From Alphaproteobacteria bacterium (GTDB lineage: Bacteria; Pseudomonadota; Alphaproteobacteria; Rhodobacterales; Rhodobacteraceae): 64,000 nt of DNA. The stretch is taken from contig JAUHWT010000006.1 in the NCBI GenBank assembly GCA_030427145.1, positions 124,001 to 188,000 of the forward strand, given 5' to 3'. Under the pieces are notes generated by a model that was not told the origin of the DNA, did no database searches, and saw only the letters and a list, made by a program, of their open reading frames with translations. The position numbers were made by a program, and so were the translations under genes. Of this stretch, positions 8,151 to 16,759 are shown piece after piece. Numbering within the stretch: position 1 is the stretch's first letter; the number at the start of each line of letters is the position of its first letter.

Positions 8151-9221
8151 ATGTCAGAGACTAACGCGGGACAGGACTACGAAAAAAGCCTGTCGAAAAG
8201 CGCCTCGGAAGTTGCAACTTTTGTCGATGAGAGAACCGGTCTGGGGCACCGGCTGCAACACACGCTGCACGTAACACCTGCACTTGTGCCATTGATCGTG
8301 CTTGTGTCGGCCATCATCGTCTTCGGCCTTTTGCTGGGCTCGAAGTTTTTCTCGCCCTTCGCCCTGACACTTATTTTGCAGCAGGTTCAGATCGTGGGCA
8401 TCCTCGGCGCGGCCCAGGCGCTGGTCATCCTGACGGCGGGCATCGACCTGAGCGTGGGCGCGATCATGGTGTTCAGCTCCGTTATCATGGGCCAGTTCGC
8501 ATTCCGCTATGGCATTCCCGTGCCCCTGGCTGTGGCGGGCGGACTGGGCGTCGGAACGCTTTGCGGCTTCATCAATGGCTGGCTCGTGGCGAAGGTAAAG
8601 CTTCCGCCGTTCATTGTGACGCTCGGCATGTGGCAGATCGTTCTGGCCACCAACTTCCTCTATTCCGCGAACGAGACCATCCGCAGCCAGGAAATCGCCG
8701 AGCAGGCGCCCCTGCTGCATCTGTTTGGTGCGAAGATTAATATCGGCGGGGCCGTGTTCACGGTCGGTGCGATCTTCATGGTCGTGCTGGTGCTGATCCT
8801 GGCCTATGTGCTGAAATACACCGCTTATGGGCGACATATATATGCGGTCGGTGACGACCCCGAGGCGGCGGAACTGTCCGGGGTGCAGGTCGATCGCGTG
8901 CTGATCTCGGTCTACATGCTCTCCGGTCTGATCTGTGCCTTTGCGGGCTGGGCCCTGATCGGGCGGATCGGCTCGGTGTCCCCGACCTCCGGCCAGCTTG
9001 GCAATATCGAGAGCATCACCGCCGTGGTGATCGGGGGCATTTCACTCTTCGGTGGGCGCGGCTCGGTTCTCGGGATGCTCTTCGGGGCGCTTATCGTGGG
9101 CGTCTTCACGCTCGGGCTTCGGCTCATGGGGGCCGATGCGCAATGGACCTATCTGCTGATCGGTGTGCTCATCATCGGCGCGGTTGCGGTTGACCAGTGG
9201 ATCAGAAAGGTGGCGGCATAA
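8151..9221 (+). CDS. frcC: Permease of the fructose-type ABC importer
   Basis: Integral membrane permease of the RbsC/BPD_transp_2 family, 356 residues, with about ten hydrophobic segments and the family motif LTAGIDLSVGAIM. I chose ATG 8151 because the following residues line up with the FrcC N-terminus. A GTG at 8064 with a very strong GGGGAGGG upstream is in frame and would add 29 residues, so the longer form is a real alternative. The stop TAA overlaps the ATG of frcA by one base, showing translational coupling. It forms the channel used with FrcB and FrcA. Confidence 0.92.
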   Translation: MSETNAGQDYEKSLSKSASEVATFVDERTGLGHRLQHTLHVTPALVPLIVLVSAIIVFGLLLGSKFFSPFALTLILQQVQIVGILGAAQALVILTAGIDLSVGAIMVFSSVIMGQFAFRYGIPVPLAVAGGLGVGTLCGFINGWLVAKVKLPPFIVTLGMWQIVLATNFLYSANETIRSQEIAEQAPLLHLFGAKINIGGAVFTVGAIFMVVLVLILAYVLKYTAYGRHIYAVGDDPEAAELSGVQVDRVLISVYMLSGLICAFAGWALIGRIGSVSPTSGQLGNIESITAVVIGGISLFGGRGSVLGMLFGALIVGVFTLGLRLMGADAQWTYLLIGVLIIGAVAVDQWIRKVAA

Positions 9222-9994
9222 TGGAACCCATTCTTCAGGGCAAAAACCTCGTCAAACGCTATGGCAAGGTCACCGCACTCGACCACGCGGATTTCGAACT
9301 CTATCCCGGCGAGGTCCTCGCCGTGATCGGCGATAACGGCGCGGGCAAGTCGACCATGATCAAGGCCGTGTCGGGGGCGGTGATCCCCGACGAGGGTGAG
9401 GTCTACCTCGAGGGCAAGCGGGTGCAGTTCCACTCGCCCCTGGATGCGCGCGACGCGGGCATCGAGACGGTCTACCAGCAGCTTGCCATGTCGCCCGCGC
9501 TCTCCATCGCGGACAACATGTTCATGGGCCGCGAGTTGCGCAAAAAGGGCTTCATGGGCAAATACCTGCGTCAGCTTGACCGCAAGGCGATGGAGAAATT
9601 CGCCCGCGACAAGCTCTCGGAACTTGGCCTGATGACGATACAGAACATCAACCAGGCGGTCGAGACCCTCTCGGGCGGTCAGCGCCAGGGTGTGGCCGTG
9701 GCCCGCGCCGCCGCGTTTGGCTCCAAGGTCGTGATCCTCGACGAGCCCACCGCGGCGCTCGGCGTGAAGGAATCCCGGCGGGTGCTGGAACTGATCCAGG
9801 ACGTGAAATCGCGGGGCATCCCCATCGTCCTGATCAGCCACAACATGCCCCATGTCTTCGAGGTGGCCGACCGCATCCACATCCACCGCCTGTCCAAACG
9901 CCTCTGTGTCATCGACCCGAAGGAACACACCATGTCCGACGCGGTGTCCTACATGACCGGAGCCGCGGTGCCCGACGGCGTGGAGGCGGCTTGA
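9221..9994 (+). CDS. frcA: ATPase of the fructose-type ABC importer
   Basis: Cytoplasmic ABC ATPase of 257 residues, a single nucleotide-binding domain as in FrcA rather than the double RbsA. Walker A GDNGAGKST is at residues 38-46, the signature is LSGGQRQG and Walker B is VVILDEPTAALG. The ATG overlaps the frcC stop; the in-frame GTG at 9197 lies inside frcC and is unlikely. Six bases separate its stop from the SMP-30 gene. The frcK kinase that follows frcA in rhizobia is absent here. Confidence 0.92.
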   Translation: MEPILQGKNLVKRYGKVTALDHADFELYPGEVLAVIGDNGAGKSTMIKAVSGAVIPDEGEVYLEGKRVQFHSPLDARDAGIETVYQQLAMSPALSIADNMFMGRELRKKGFMGKYLRQLDRKAMEKFARDKLSELGLMTIQNINQAVETLSGGQRQGVAVARAAAFGSKVVILDEPTAALGVKESRRVLELIQDVKSRGIPIVLISHNMPHVFEVADRIHIHRLSKRLCVIDPKEHTMSDAVSYMTGAAVPDGVEAA

Positions 9995-10000
9995 AGCGCG

Positions 10001-10843
10001 ATGGACAGTGCGGAACTGGAAATCGCGACGGCGGCGTTTGAGCCGCTGTCTACCGAAACCGCCAAACTGGGCGAAAGCCCGGTCTGGTCGGAGGCGCATA
10101 ATGCCGTGTTCTGGGTCGATATCGATGGCGGGCAGCTGTTGCGCACCCGCCCCGATGGCGAAACCCGGGCCTGGACCACGCCCGAGATCCCCGGGTTCGT
10201 TCAGGTGGTGGACGAAGGCATCATGGTGGGCATGGAAACCGGGATTTTCCGGTTCGATGAGGAAAGCGCGGAGTTCACCCGTCTCGTCTCCGTTGAGCCG
10301 GACGGCAAACGGTTCAACGATGCCTGCACGGACAGTCAGGGCCGGATCTGGGCCGGAACGATGGATATGGGGAAGCAGCACGACAATGGGATCGTGTATC
10401 TGTTCGACCCCAAACGCGTCACGCTCACACCCCGCCTCGACGGGTTTCGCATCATCAACGGGCTGGCCTGGGACGGGGCAAACAGCCGTCTGTTCCTGTC
10501 GGATTCGTGGATGGAGGTGCAGACCGTCTGGACCTGCAGTGTCGATGCTCAGGACAATCTCTCCGACCGCCGGGAGTTCGCGAGGTTCCAGGACCTGGAC
10601 GGGCGTCCGGACGGGGGTATGCTGGACGCGGACGGCAACTATTGGATCGCCGGGGTGTTCGGTGGCGTGATTTACCGCTTCTCGCCCGACGGGACGGAAA
10701 TGACGACCCGGGCGGTGCCGGTGGAGGCCCCCACCAAGCCCGCGCTTCTGCCCTGCTTCGACCGGCCCGCAATTGTGCTGACCTCCTTCGCGGATGAGGG
10801 CGATGGCGGACGGCTCGCGATCTGGAGGGACGCCCCCGTCTGA
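10001..10843 (+). CDS. SMP-30/gluconolactonase-like sugar lactonase
   Basis: Six-bladed beta-propeller lactonase of 280 residues with no signal peptide, so cytoplasmic. Metal-site residues of the SMP-30/regucalcin family are visible: Glu in LGESPVWSE, Asn in RFNDACTD, and Asn and Asp in INGLAWDGAN...FLSDSW. It would open a sugar 1,4- or 1,5-lactone to the aldonate. It starts 6 bases after frcA and is probably cotranscribed with it, hinting that the imported sugar is oxidised rather than phosphorylated. No matching sugar dehydrogenase is next to it, and the substrate is unknown. Confidence 0.88.
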   Translation: MDSAELEIATAAFEPLSTETAKLGESPVWSEAHNAVFWVDIDGGQLLRTRPDGETRAWTTPEIPGFVQVVDEGIMVGMETGIFRFDEESAEFTRLVSVEPDGKRFNDACTDSQGRIWAGTMDMGKQHDNGIVYLFDPKRVTLTPRLDGFRIINGLAWDGANSRLFLSDSWMEVQTVWTCSVDAQDNLSDRREFARFQDLDGRPDGGMLDADGNYWIAGVFGGVIYRFSPDGTEMTTRAVPVEAPTKPALLPCFDRPAIVLTSFADEGDGGRLAIWRDAPV

Positions 10844-10962
10844 GCGCGGCCCGCGCCGGAATTATCCCAATTGTTCCCGGCCCCGATTTCAGATTTAACG
10901 GGCCCGCAAATCGCGTGGGTGAAGGAAACGCTTGGTATGAGACCGCAGGACCAGGTCCGGCC

Positions 10963-11475
10963 GTGACTGGGCTGGCCAAAATTTCCGCCATGCTGGACCG
11001 GGCGACGCTGGTGCTGGCGCTGTTTCTGCAGGGGCTGATGTTCTCGTGCCAGATCCTGGTGGTTCTGCTGCGCTATCTGACCGGCATCGGGTTTCTCGAG
11101 CTGCAGGACGCGGTGTCCTACAGCTTCGCGGTGGTGGTGGCTTTGTCCATTCCGCTGGCGCTGACCCGCGACCGGCATGTGCGGGTTGATGTGCTGCGCG
11201 AACGCATGTCGCACCGGGTCAACCGGCGGATCGACGGGCTGGGGCATGTGCTTCTGACCCTGCCGGTCTTTGCCCTGATGGCCTGGCATTCCTGGCCGCT
11301 CGTCTCCGCCTCCTGGGCCATTCTGGAGGGCTCGCGGGAAACCGGCGGTCTGCCGGGGCGGTTCCTGGTGATCGGGTTTCTGCTGGTCATGCCGGTTCTG
11401 TTTCTCGTCCACGGGCTGGCCTGGTTTGGCAAACCGCGGCAGTTAGGTGACCACTCGACCGGGACGCCGGGATGA
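10963..11475 (+). CDS. dctQ: TRAP transporter small permease (DctQ)
   Basis: Four-helix membrane subunit of about 170 residues, DctQ family, which pairs with the large DctM channel. Hydrophobic segments begin at VLALFLQGLMFSCQIL, SYSFAVVVALSIP, GHVLLTLPVFALMA and LVIGFLLVMPVLFL. The start is uncertain: GTG 10963 follows AGGACCAGG, while GTG 10915 and ATG 10990 are in frame without a good ribosome site. Its end overlaps dctM by 4 bases. It follows the SMP-30 gene by about 120 bases. Confidence 0.85.
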   Translation: MTGLAKISAMLDRATLVLALFLQGLMFSCQILVVLLRYLTGIGFLELQDAVSYSFAVVVALSIPLALTRDRHVRVDVLRERMSHRVNRRIDGLGHVLLTLPVFALMAWHSWPLVSASWAILEGSRETGGLPGRFLVIGFLLVMPVLFLVHGLAWFGKPRQLGDHSTGTPG

Positions 11476-13031
11476 GCACCGACCTGTTCTGGATCCTCTG
11501 TCTGGCCGTTGGGCTTTTGGGCGGCATCATGTCGGGTGTTCCGGTGATGCTCGCCATCAGCGGCATTCCCGTGGCCATTGGCATTATCGCCGCGCTGTTC
11601 GGGCATTTTGACCTGGTGTATTTTCAGGCCATTCCGCAGCGGGTGTTCGGCATCATGGAAAACCCGCTGCTGCTCGCCGTGCCGCTCTTTATCGCCATGG
11701 GGGTGCTGCTCGACCGGTCGCAGCAGGCGGAGCGCATGCTCGACAGCATTAACCGTCTGTTCGGGGGCGGGCGCGTGGTTCTGGCGCTGTCGGTTCTTAT
11801 CGTATCGACGCTGATTGCGGCCTCGACCGGCGTGATTGGCGCGACGATTGTCATGCTCGGCACCATCAGCCTGCCGACGCTCCTGCGCGCCGGTGTGGAC
11901 AAACACACCGCCACGGGGCTCATCTGCGCGAGCGGGACGCTGGGGCAGATCATTCCGCCCTCGATCGTGCTGATCCTGCTCGGCGACCAGGTCTCCAACG
12001 CCTATATCGAGGCGCAGCAGGCCGCGGGCAATTTCGCGCCCGATCCGGTGACGGTGGGGGATTTGTTTGCCGGGGCGCTGTTCCCGGGGCTGTTGCTCGT
12101 GGCGCTTTACGGCATCTATGTTTTCTTCCGCCTGCGCGGCCAGGACCGCGAGCGTCCCGCGCCGGTGGAGACCGGGCCGGTGCCGGGAGCGGGGGGCCTG
12201 ATCCTCGACATTCTGCCGACCTTTTCGCTCATTTGTGCCGTGCTCGGCTCGATCCTCGCGGGTGTCGCGACGCCGACCGAAGCGGCGGGTATTGGTGTGG
12301 CCGGCACAATCCTGATCGCCGGGGCCAAACATTCCCGCGTTCATGCGGGCGTTGCCATTGCCACCGCGGTCTTCGCGCTTGGGCTGCTGGTGCTGCGCCG
12401 GTTTGACCTGATCGGCGCGACTTTTGAGGCGGGGCGGATCACCTGGACGGGTCAGACCATCGTGACCCTGGCGCTGATGGCCGTGCTGATCGCGGGTGTG
12501 GGGTTTACCGCCACCGGGCTGCACCGCAACCGCGTGCTGGTGCCCGCCATGACCGAAACGCTGGTCGTCTCCGGCATGGTCTTCGGCATCATCGTCGCGG
12601 CCAGCGTCTTGGCGCTGGTGTTTCGCGGGTTCGAGGGCGACGTGATCATCGAGGAGTTCCTCACCGGCCTGCCCGGAGGCGTCTGGGGGATGCTCGCCAT
12701 CACCATGCTGGTGGTTTTCCTGCTTGGTTTCGTGCTCGAGTTCGTGGAGATTATTTTCATCGTCATTCCCATTGTGGGGCCGGTGATTCTCCAGTCCGAC
12801 ATCAGCCCGGTCTGGTTTGCCGTCCTGATTGCCATGAACCTGCAAACGTCATTCATCACGCCGCCCTTCGGCTTTGCGCTGTTTTATTTCCGCTCGGTCG
12901 CGCCGCCGGAGATCACCGGCATGACCATCTACCGCGCCATCATTCCGTTTGTGGCGCTCCAGCTTGCCGCCATTGCCGTGCTTGTCATGTTCCCGGGCCT
13001 GGCCACCTGGCTGCCCAACGCGATTTTCTGA
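11472..13031 (+). CDS. dctM: TRAP transporter large permease (DctM), extended form
   Basis: Large membrane subunit, 519 residues, against about 430 for a standard DctM. It has the family pattern GGIMSGVPVMLAISG at the start, the ASTGVIGATIV region and the IIPPSIVLILLGDQ re-entrant region. The extra length lies around residues 275-385 (KHSRVHAGVAIATAVF...) and adds predicted membrane segments. Extended DctM proteins are known partners of TakP-like binding proteins, and the protein encoded next is of that type. It catalyses sodium-driven uptake of an organic acid; the substrate is not determined. Confidence 0.9.
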   Translation: MSTDLFWILCLAVGLLGGIMSGVPVMLAISGIPVAIGIIAALFGHFDLVYFQAIPQRVFGIMENPLLLAVPLFIAMGVLLDRSQQAERMLDSINRLFGGGRVVLALSVLIVSTLIAASTGVIGATIVMLGTISLPTLLRAGVDKHTATGLICASGTLGQIIPPSIVLILLGDQVSNAYIEAQQAAGNFAPDPVTVGDLFAGALFPGLLLVALYGIYVFFRLRGQDRERPAPVETGPVPGAGGLILDILPTFSLICAVLGSILAGVATPTEAAGIGVAGTILIAGAKHSRVHAGVAIATAVFALGLLVLRRFDLIGATFEAGRITWTGQTIVTLALMAVLIAGVGFTATGLHRNRVLVPAMTETLVVSGMVFGIIVAASVLALVFRGFEGDVIIEEFLTGLPGGVWGMLAITMLVVFLLGFVLEFVEIIFIVIPIVGPVILQSDISPVWFAVLIAMNLQTSFITPPFGFALFYFRSVAPPEITGMTIYRAIIPFVALQLAAIAVLVMFPGLATWLPNAIF

Positions 13032-13066
13032 AACCATAACGTCACCAAAAAGGGGAGGACTCCCGC

Positions 13067-14131
13067 ATGAAACGTCGTGAATTCCTGCAAACCGCCGCCG
13101 TCGCGGCACCGGCCGCCGCACTGGCCGCGCCCGCCGTGGCCCAGGGCAAACTGGAATGGAAGCTGCCCACCTCCTTCCCGTCCAACGCGCCCGGCGTCGG
13201 CACCAATGTCACCAATTTTGCCGAGCGCGTGAACGCCATGTCCGACGGGCAACTGACGCTCAAGGTGTTCTCCGGCGGCGAGCTTGTGCCGCCCTTTGGT
13301 GTCGAGGACGCGGTGCAGCAGGGCACGGCCGAGATCGGTCACTCCACGCCCTACTATGCCGCCTCGAAAAACAGCGCGCTGCATTTCTTTTCCGCCGTGC
13401 CGTTTGGCATGACCGCCGTGGAAACCGCCGCCTGGCTGCGCCACGGTGGGGGTCAGGAGATCTGGGACGAGATTTACGCCGCCCGTGGCCTCAAGCCGTT
13501 TTACAGCGGCAACTCCGGCATCCAGGCCGCCGGCTGGTTCAAAAACCCCATCGAGAGCGTGGACGATCTGGCCGGTCTGAACATGCGCATCGCGGGTCTC
13601 GGTGGCGAGGCCATGCGCCGGGTCGGTGTGAACGCGGTTCTGTTGCCGCCTCCGGAAATTTTCCCGGCCTTCCAGTCCGGCACGATTGATGCCGCCGAAT
13701 GGGTTGGCCCGATGCTCGACCAGGCGTTTGGCCTGCAGAAGGTTGCGCAGTACTGCTACGTGCCCGCCTTCCACGAGCCCTCCGCCGGGCTTGAGATCGT
13801 CGTCAACCAGGACGCCTGGGACAGCCTGCCCCCGCATCTTCAGGCGATCATCTCCGCCGCGGCCGAGGCGGCGGAATCCGCGTCGCTGGCCCAGTTCGAC
13901 TATTTCAACGCGACGGCCATGCGCCAGCTCAAGGAAGGTGGGGTGACATTTGCCCAGTTCCCGGACGACGTGATCGCCGCACTGAAAACCGCATCCGCCG
14001 AGGTGATGGCCGAGAACTCCGCCGCTAACCCGGATTTCGCGAAGGTCGAGGAAAGCTACAACGCGTTTCTCGATCTGTCGAAGGACTATGCCACGGCGGT
14101 CAAGGGCCCGACCTTCACGCAGCGGATGTAA
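13067..14131 (+). CDS. dctP: TRAP substrate-binding protein, TakP-like, Tat-exported
   Basis: Periplasmic DctP-family protein of 354 residues. MKRREFLQTAAVAAPAAAL is a twin-arginine signal with cleavage near AVAQG (residue 25). The GGAEIGHSTPYY-like ligand region reads TAEIGHSTPYYAAS, and the conserved substrate-clamping area is NMRIAGLGGEAMRRVG. The overall pattern resembles the subgroup containing Rhodobacter TakP (2-oxoacids) and related mannitol/chloroaromatic annotations. GGGGAGG precedes the ATG. Placing the binding protein last, after dctQ and dctM, is common. The neighbouring lactonase and uronate genes make a sugar acid a reasonable substrate guess. Confidence 0.9.
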   Translation: MKRREFLQTAAVAAPAAALAAPAVAQGKLEWKLPTSFPSNAPGVGTNVTNFAERVNAMSDGQLTLKVFSGGELVPPFGVEDAVQQGTAEIGHSTPYYAASKNSALHFFSAVPFGMTAVETAAWLRHGGGQEIWDEIYAARGLKPFYSGNSGIQAAGWFKNPIESVDDLAGLNMRIAGLGGEAMRRVGVNAVLLPPPEIFPAFQSGTIDAAEWVGPMLDQAFGLQKVAQYCYVPAFHEPSAGLEIVVNQDAWDSLPPHLQAIISAAAEAAESASLAQFDYFNATAMRQLKEGGVTFAQFPDDVIAALKTASAEVMAENSAANPDFAKVEESYNAFLDLSKDYATAVKGPTFTQRM

Positions 14132-14158
14132 AAAACCGGGGTTCAAAACGACCTTCTT

Positions 14159-14208
14159 TGCCCGGCGGCAACGCCGGGCAGCGCCGTCCGCCCCCCATGG
14201 GCGGCGCT
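14159..14208 (+). terminator. Double stem-loop after the TRAP operon
   Basis: TGCCCGGCG-gcaa-CGCCGGGCA (14159-14180) is a perfect 9-bp stem. A second stem, AGCGCCG/CGGCGCT (14180-14208), follows directly. There is no long T tract, so it is probably a Rho-assisted or bidirectional end. Confidence 0.55.
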
Positions 14209-14541
14209 CCGCTTCGCCCGCGGCCGTCGCTGCCCTCAATGGATGGGCGGTGACCGACTCAAAGGCGCCGTTGCCGCACCGCAACCCCCCAACAATACCA
14301 ATCATTACGCTGAATTCCTGCCCAAACCCAGGCGAATTCCATCGAAAATTGTGCATTGCAGCAAAGTCGATCTCCCGGGGCCCTGCCAGACCTTTTAATC
14401 ATATCCCAATCATATTTGGGTTCCCTCAGACAAACTGTTCCCCGGACCGCGCCTGCCCCCCGCGTGCTCCAGAGCGGCGGAAGAACCGCTCGACATGCAG
14501 CCTGCCCCCCTGGTCCCCATGCCTGACGGAAGGACTGCCAG
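14209..14541. other. Intergenic, no gene recognised
   Basis: About 330 bases between the TRAP terminator and the first small paralogue. The only structure noted is a short dyad CCCAA-tcata-TTTGGG (14404-14420 region). Open frames here are antisense or lack ribosome sites. It probably holds the promoter of the small genes, but no convincing -35/-10 pair was found. Confidence 0.4.
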
Positions 14542-14748
14542 ATGATGATCGAACTCGCATTCGTCGCCTGTATCGCCACAGAGCCCGACACCTGCCGAAA
14601 CAAATCGCTTCTCTATATGGATGTGCCGGTCATGGCCTGCTTGATGCAGGGCCAGGCCCAGCTGGCCAGCTGGACCGAACAGCACCCGGGCTGGGAGATC
14701 AAATCCTGGCGCTGTCAGGTGCATGACACCCGCACGGCCGAGATCTGA
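14542..14748 (+). CDS. Small conserved protein, tandem paralogue 1
   Basis: 68 residues starting MMIELAFVACIATEPDTC, with GGAAGGA upstream. It has a hydrophobic start, three cysteines (C10, C18 and the late C of WRC) plus one in MACLM, and the ending PGWEIKSWRC. I recall similar short uncharacterised proteins in Rhodobacterales genomes. No domain name or function can be given. It is followed 94 bases later by a clear paralogue, and the conserved cysteines suggest a disulfide or metal site. The short hydrophobic start is too weak to call a signal peptide. Confidence 0.75.
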   Translation: MMIELAFVACIATEPDTCRNKSLLYMDVPVMACLMQGQAQLASWTEQHPGWEIKSWRCQVHDTRTAEI

Positions 14749-14842
14749 ACCGCGCGGGCCCCAACCCGATCACCATATTTTGCCTTGCCCATCGGCGCGG
14801 ATTGCTCCGATCATGCCCCACCCGACCGGGAGGAGCGCCCGA

Positions 14843-15049
14843 ATGATGATCGAACTTGCCTTTGTCGCCTGCCTGACCGCCGACCTGGAGAGATGTGAGG
14901 ATTACTCGCTGCTGCTTCTGGACATGCCCCAGGCGGCCTGTTTGCTGATGGGGCCCACGCGCCTCGCAACCTGGTCGGAGGGCCATCCCGGCTGGCAGGT
15001 CACGTCATGGCAGTGCCGCACCCCCGGCGCCGGGCCGGAGGACGTCTGA
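14843..15049 (+). CDS. Small conserved protein, tandem paralogue 2
   Basis: 68 residues starting MMIELAFVACLTADLERC, with GGGAGGAG ending 8 bases before the ATG. It shares the frame MMIELAFVAC....C..-SLL..D.P..ACLM....LA.W.E.HPGW....W.C with the gene just upstream, so the two arose by tandem duplication, and the cysteine positions are kept. An upstream in-frame start at 14723 would overlap the first paralogue and lacks a ribosome site. Function unknown. Confidence 0.75.
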   Translation: MMIELAFVACLTADLERCEDYSLLLLDMPQAACLLMGPTRLATWSEGHPGWQVTSWQCRTPGAGPEDV

Positions 15050-15111
15050 AAAACTACAGCGGACCTGCCATCGACCCGTAGATGGCAGGCCCGCCGAACC
15101 GGAGGCCAGGT

Positions 15112-16545
15112 TCACAGGCCGGGAAGATCGTCCAGCTGATCCAGTCCCACCCCTGTAAACTCCAGGCTGTTGCCCCCCCGGTATTCGATTAACACCCCGT
15201 CATCAGTTTCCGCCGCGTCCCAGTCTCCCGCGCCCTTCACGCGCAGGGTGTCGATGCCAATCTCGAAATCCGTGATCACGTCATGGCCGAACCGGCCCTT
15301 GAAGACGAAGTGATCGGCCCCGTCGCCGCCGCTCAGCTCGTCATCGCCGCGACCGCCGATCAGGGTGTCGTCATGCCGCCCGCCGAGCAGCATGTCGTCG
15401 GCCCGCCCGCCTTCCAGCCGGTCGCGCCCCTTGCCGCCCTCCAGCCAGTCATGCCCGCGCCCGCCGCCGAGTTTGTCATTGCCACCCTCGCCAAACAGTT
15501 CGTCGCGCCCTGAATGCCCGCGCAGATGGTCGCGCCCGTCGCCCCCGGCGATGGTGTCATGGCCCTTGCGGCCGATAATCGTATCGCGCCCGTCACCGCC
15601 GTAGAGCTCATCCGCCCCGCCGGTGCCGTAAACCGCGTCATCGACGGTATCACCGCCTTCGGGCTGTTCGCTGATCCCGTCGAGGTGACGGCTCTCGGCC
15701 ACGTAGAGCGGGATGCCGGCCTCCTCCAGATCCGCGATCTCGGCGCCCAGGGTTTTGGCGTGCTCCTCCTGACGGGCCTGGGTCATGTACTCGACGACGA
15801 AAACCTCCGTCCCCGCATCCTCGGCCCGTTCGAGCAGGTTCAGGACATACTCATAGTCGTCCCGGCTCTGCTTCGCGAATTCAGACTCATTATCCGGGTC
15901 GTCATAGATAAAGCGCAGATCCTCCTGACCGATCCCGTCGATCGCGTCGAGATACCCGTCCTCGCGCACCAGGTCCGCGCCGTTCTGGCCGATGAGGACG
16001 AACTCCCGGTCCGGGTCCACATCCGCCAGGCGCGCATCGGCTCTTGCGCCAATCGCCTCCACAAATGCGACCATCTCCGCACGGTAATCGATGCCCGCAT
16101 CCGGGGCCGCTCTCTCGAAATGCTCAAAGGCGTCGATAATATCGAGATAGACCCCGTTGAAGCCCTGGTCCACCACGCTGTCGACCATGTTGAACACGAT
16201 CTCCTGCCAGTCGGCATCCCAGTATTCGACCTTGATATTGCCGTCCCAGTTGGCGTTCGCCGTGTCGAGCCAGTCCGGGGGGCTGTCCTCCCAGTCGGGG
16301 TTCCAGTAATCCCGGTAGGTCTCCGCCTCGCCGATGCTGAGATAGCTGGTAATCAGCTTCTCCCGCCCGCCCCGCATGACGTCGAGATCATCCGGTGTGT
16401 GATCGCGCGGCGTGTCGCCCGACAGGTCGGTGCGGTCAATCACCACGAGCGGTGCGGTATCCGCACCGATGGCCTGGGCCTCCGCCTCCCCGACATCGCC
16501 GAGAAAATAGAGCCATCCGTCAACGGATTTCAAAGGATTGGACAT
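15112..16545 (-). CDS. Secreted GH114-like glycosidase with RTX calcium-binding repeats
   Basis: 477 residues. Residues 1-290 look like the TIM barrel of the GH114/TM1410 family (endo-alpha-1,4-polygalactosaminidase type): ITSYLSIGEAETYRDYW near residue 66, GVYLDIIDAFEHF at 131-143 with the candidate catalytic Asp135, and VVEYMT near 250-255. Residues 305-412 are about nine to ten GGxGxDxLxG RTX nonapeptides, followed by HDVITDFEIGIDTLRV, the usual C-terminal tail. There is no Sec signal, which fits type I secretion; no secretion genes are nearby. ATG 16545 is preferred over 16599 because it has GTGGGA upstream and begins the domain directly. The substrate is inferred from the family; some members differ. 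Confidence 0.85.
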   Translation of the reverse strand: MSNPLKSVDGWLYFLGDVGEAEAQAIGADTAPLVVIDRTDLSGDTPRDHTPDDLDVMRGGREKLITSYLSIGEAETYRDYWNPDWEDSPPDWLDTANANWDGNIKVEYWDADWQEIVFNMVDSVVDQGFNGVYLDIIDAFEHFERAAPDAGIDYRAEMVAFVEAIGARADARLADVDPDREFVLIGQNGADLVREDGYLDAIDGIGQEDLRFIYDDPDNESEFAKQSRDDYEYVLNLLERAEDAGTEVFVVEYMTQARQEEHAKTLGAEIADLEEAGIPLYVAESRHLDGISEQPEGGDTVDDAVYGTGGADELYGGDGRDTIIGRKGHDTIAGGDGRDHLRGHSGRDELFGEGGNDKLGGGRGHDWLEGGKGRDRLEGGRADDMLLGGRHDDTLIGGRGDDELSGGDGADHFVFKGRFGHDVITDFEIGIDTLRVKGAGDWDAAETDDGVLIEYRGGNSLEFTGVGLDQLDDLPGL

Positions 16546-16759
16546 GCAATTCCCACAACTCTTTCCGGGCCGTAAAGCCCCATGCCACCCCGCCTGCACG
16601 TGGCGGCAGGATGTGGTTCAAATTCCTAACGGGGGCCTAACGGGCACCCCGCCGATCTTTACACTGGTTAACGTGACGGCCTGATAACGGTTAGTACGAT
16701 CTTAAACCCGGTCTGGTCCCCTGCGGTCAATCTCCACACCGCAACGGAAGGAAGCGGTC
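16546..16759. promoter_or_regulatory. Divergent promoter region of the RTX protein and EF-hand gene
   Basis: 214 bases between divergent genes. It contains a CCTAACGGG direct repeat (about 16623 and 16634) and the A+T-richer GTTAACGTGACGGCCTGATAACGGTTAG. GGAAGGAAG precedes the EF-hand ATG. No regulator can be assigned. Confidence 0.35.

Noticed and set aside
11118-12845. 575-codon open frame on the - strand
   Set aside because: Antisense of the dctM gene; composition is His-, Gln- and Arg-rich low-complexity, typical of a shadow frame.
12929-14356. 475-codon open frame on the - strand
   Set aside because: Antisense of the TRAP dctP gene at 13067; no family pattern.
14088-14726. 212-codon + strand frame after dctP
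   Set aside because: Starts inside dctP in another frame and runs through two hairpins and the first small paralogue; Pro- and Arg-rich shadow.
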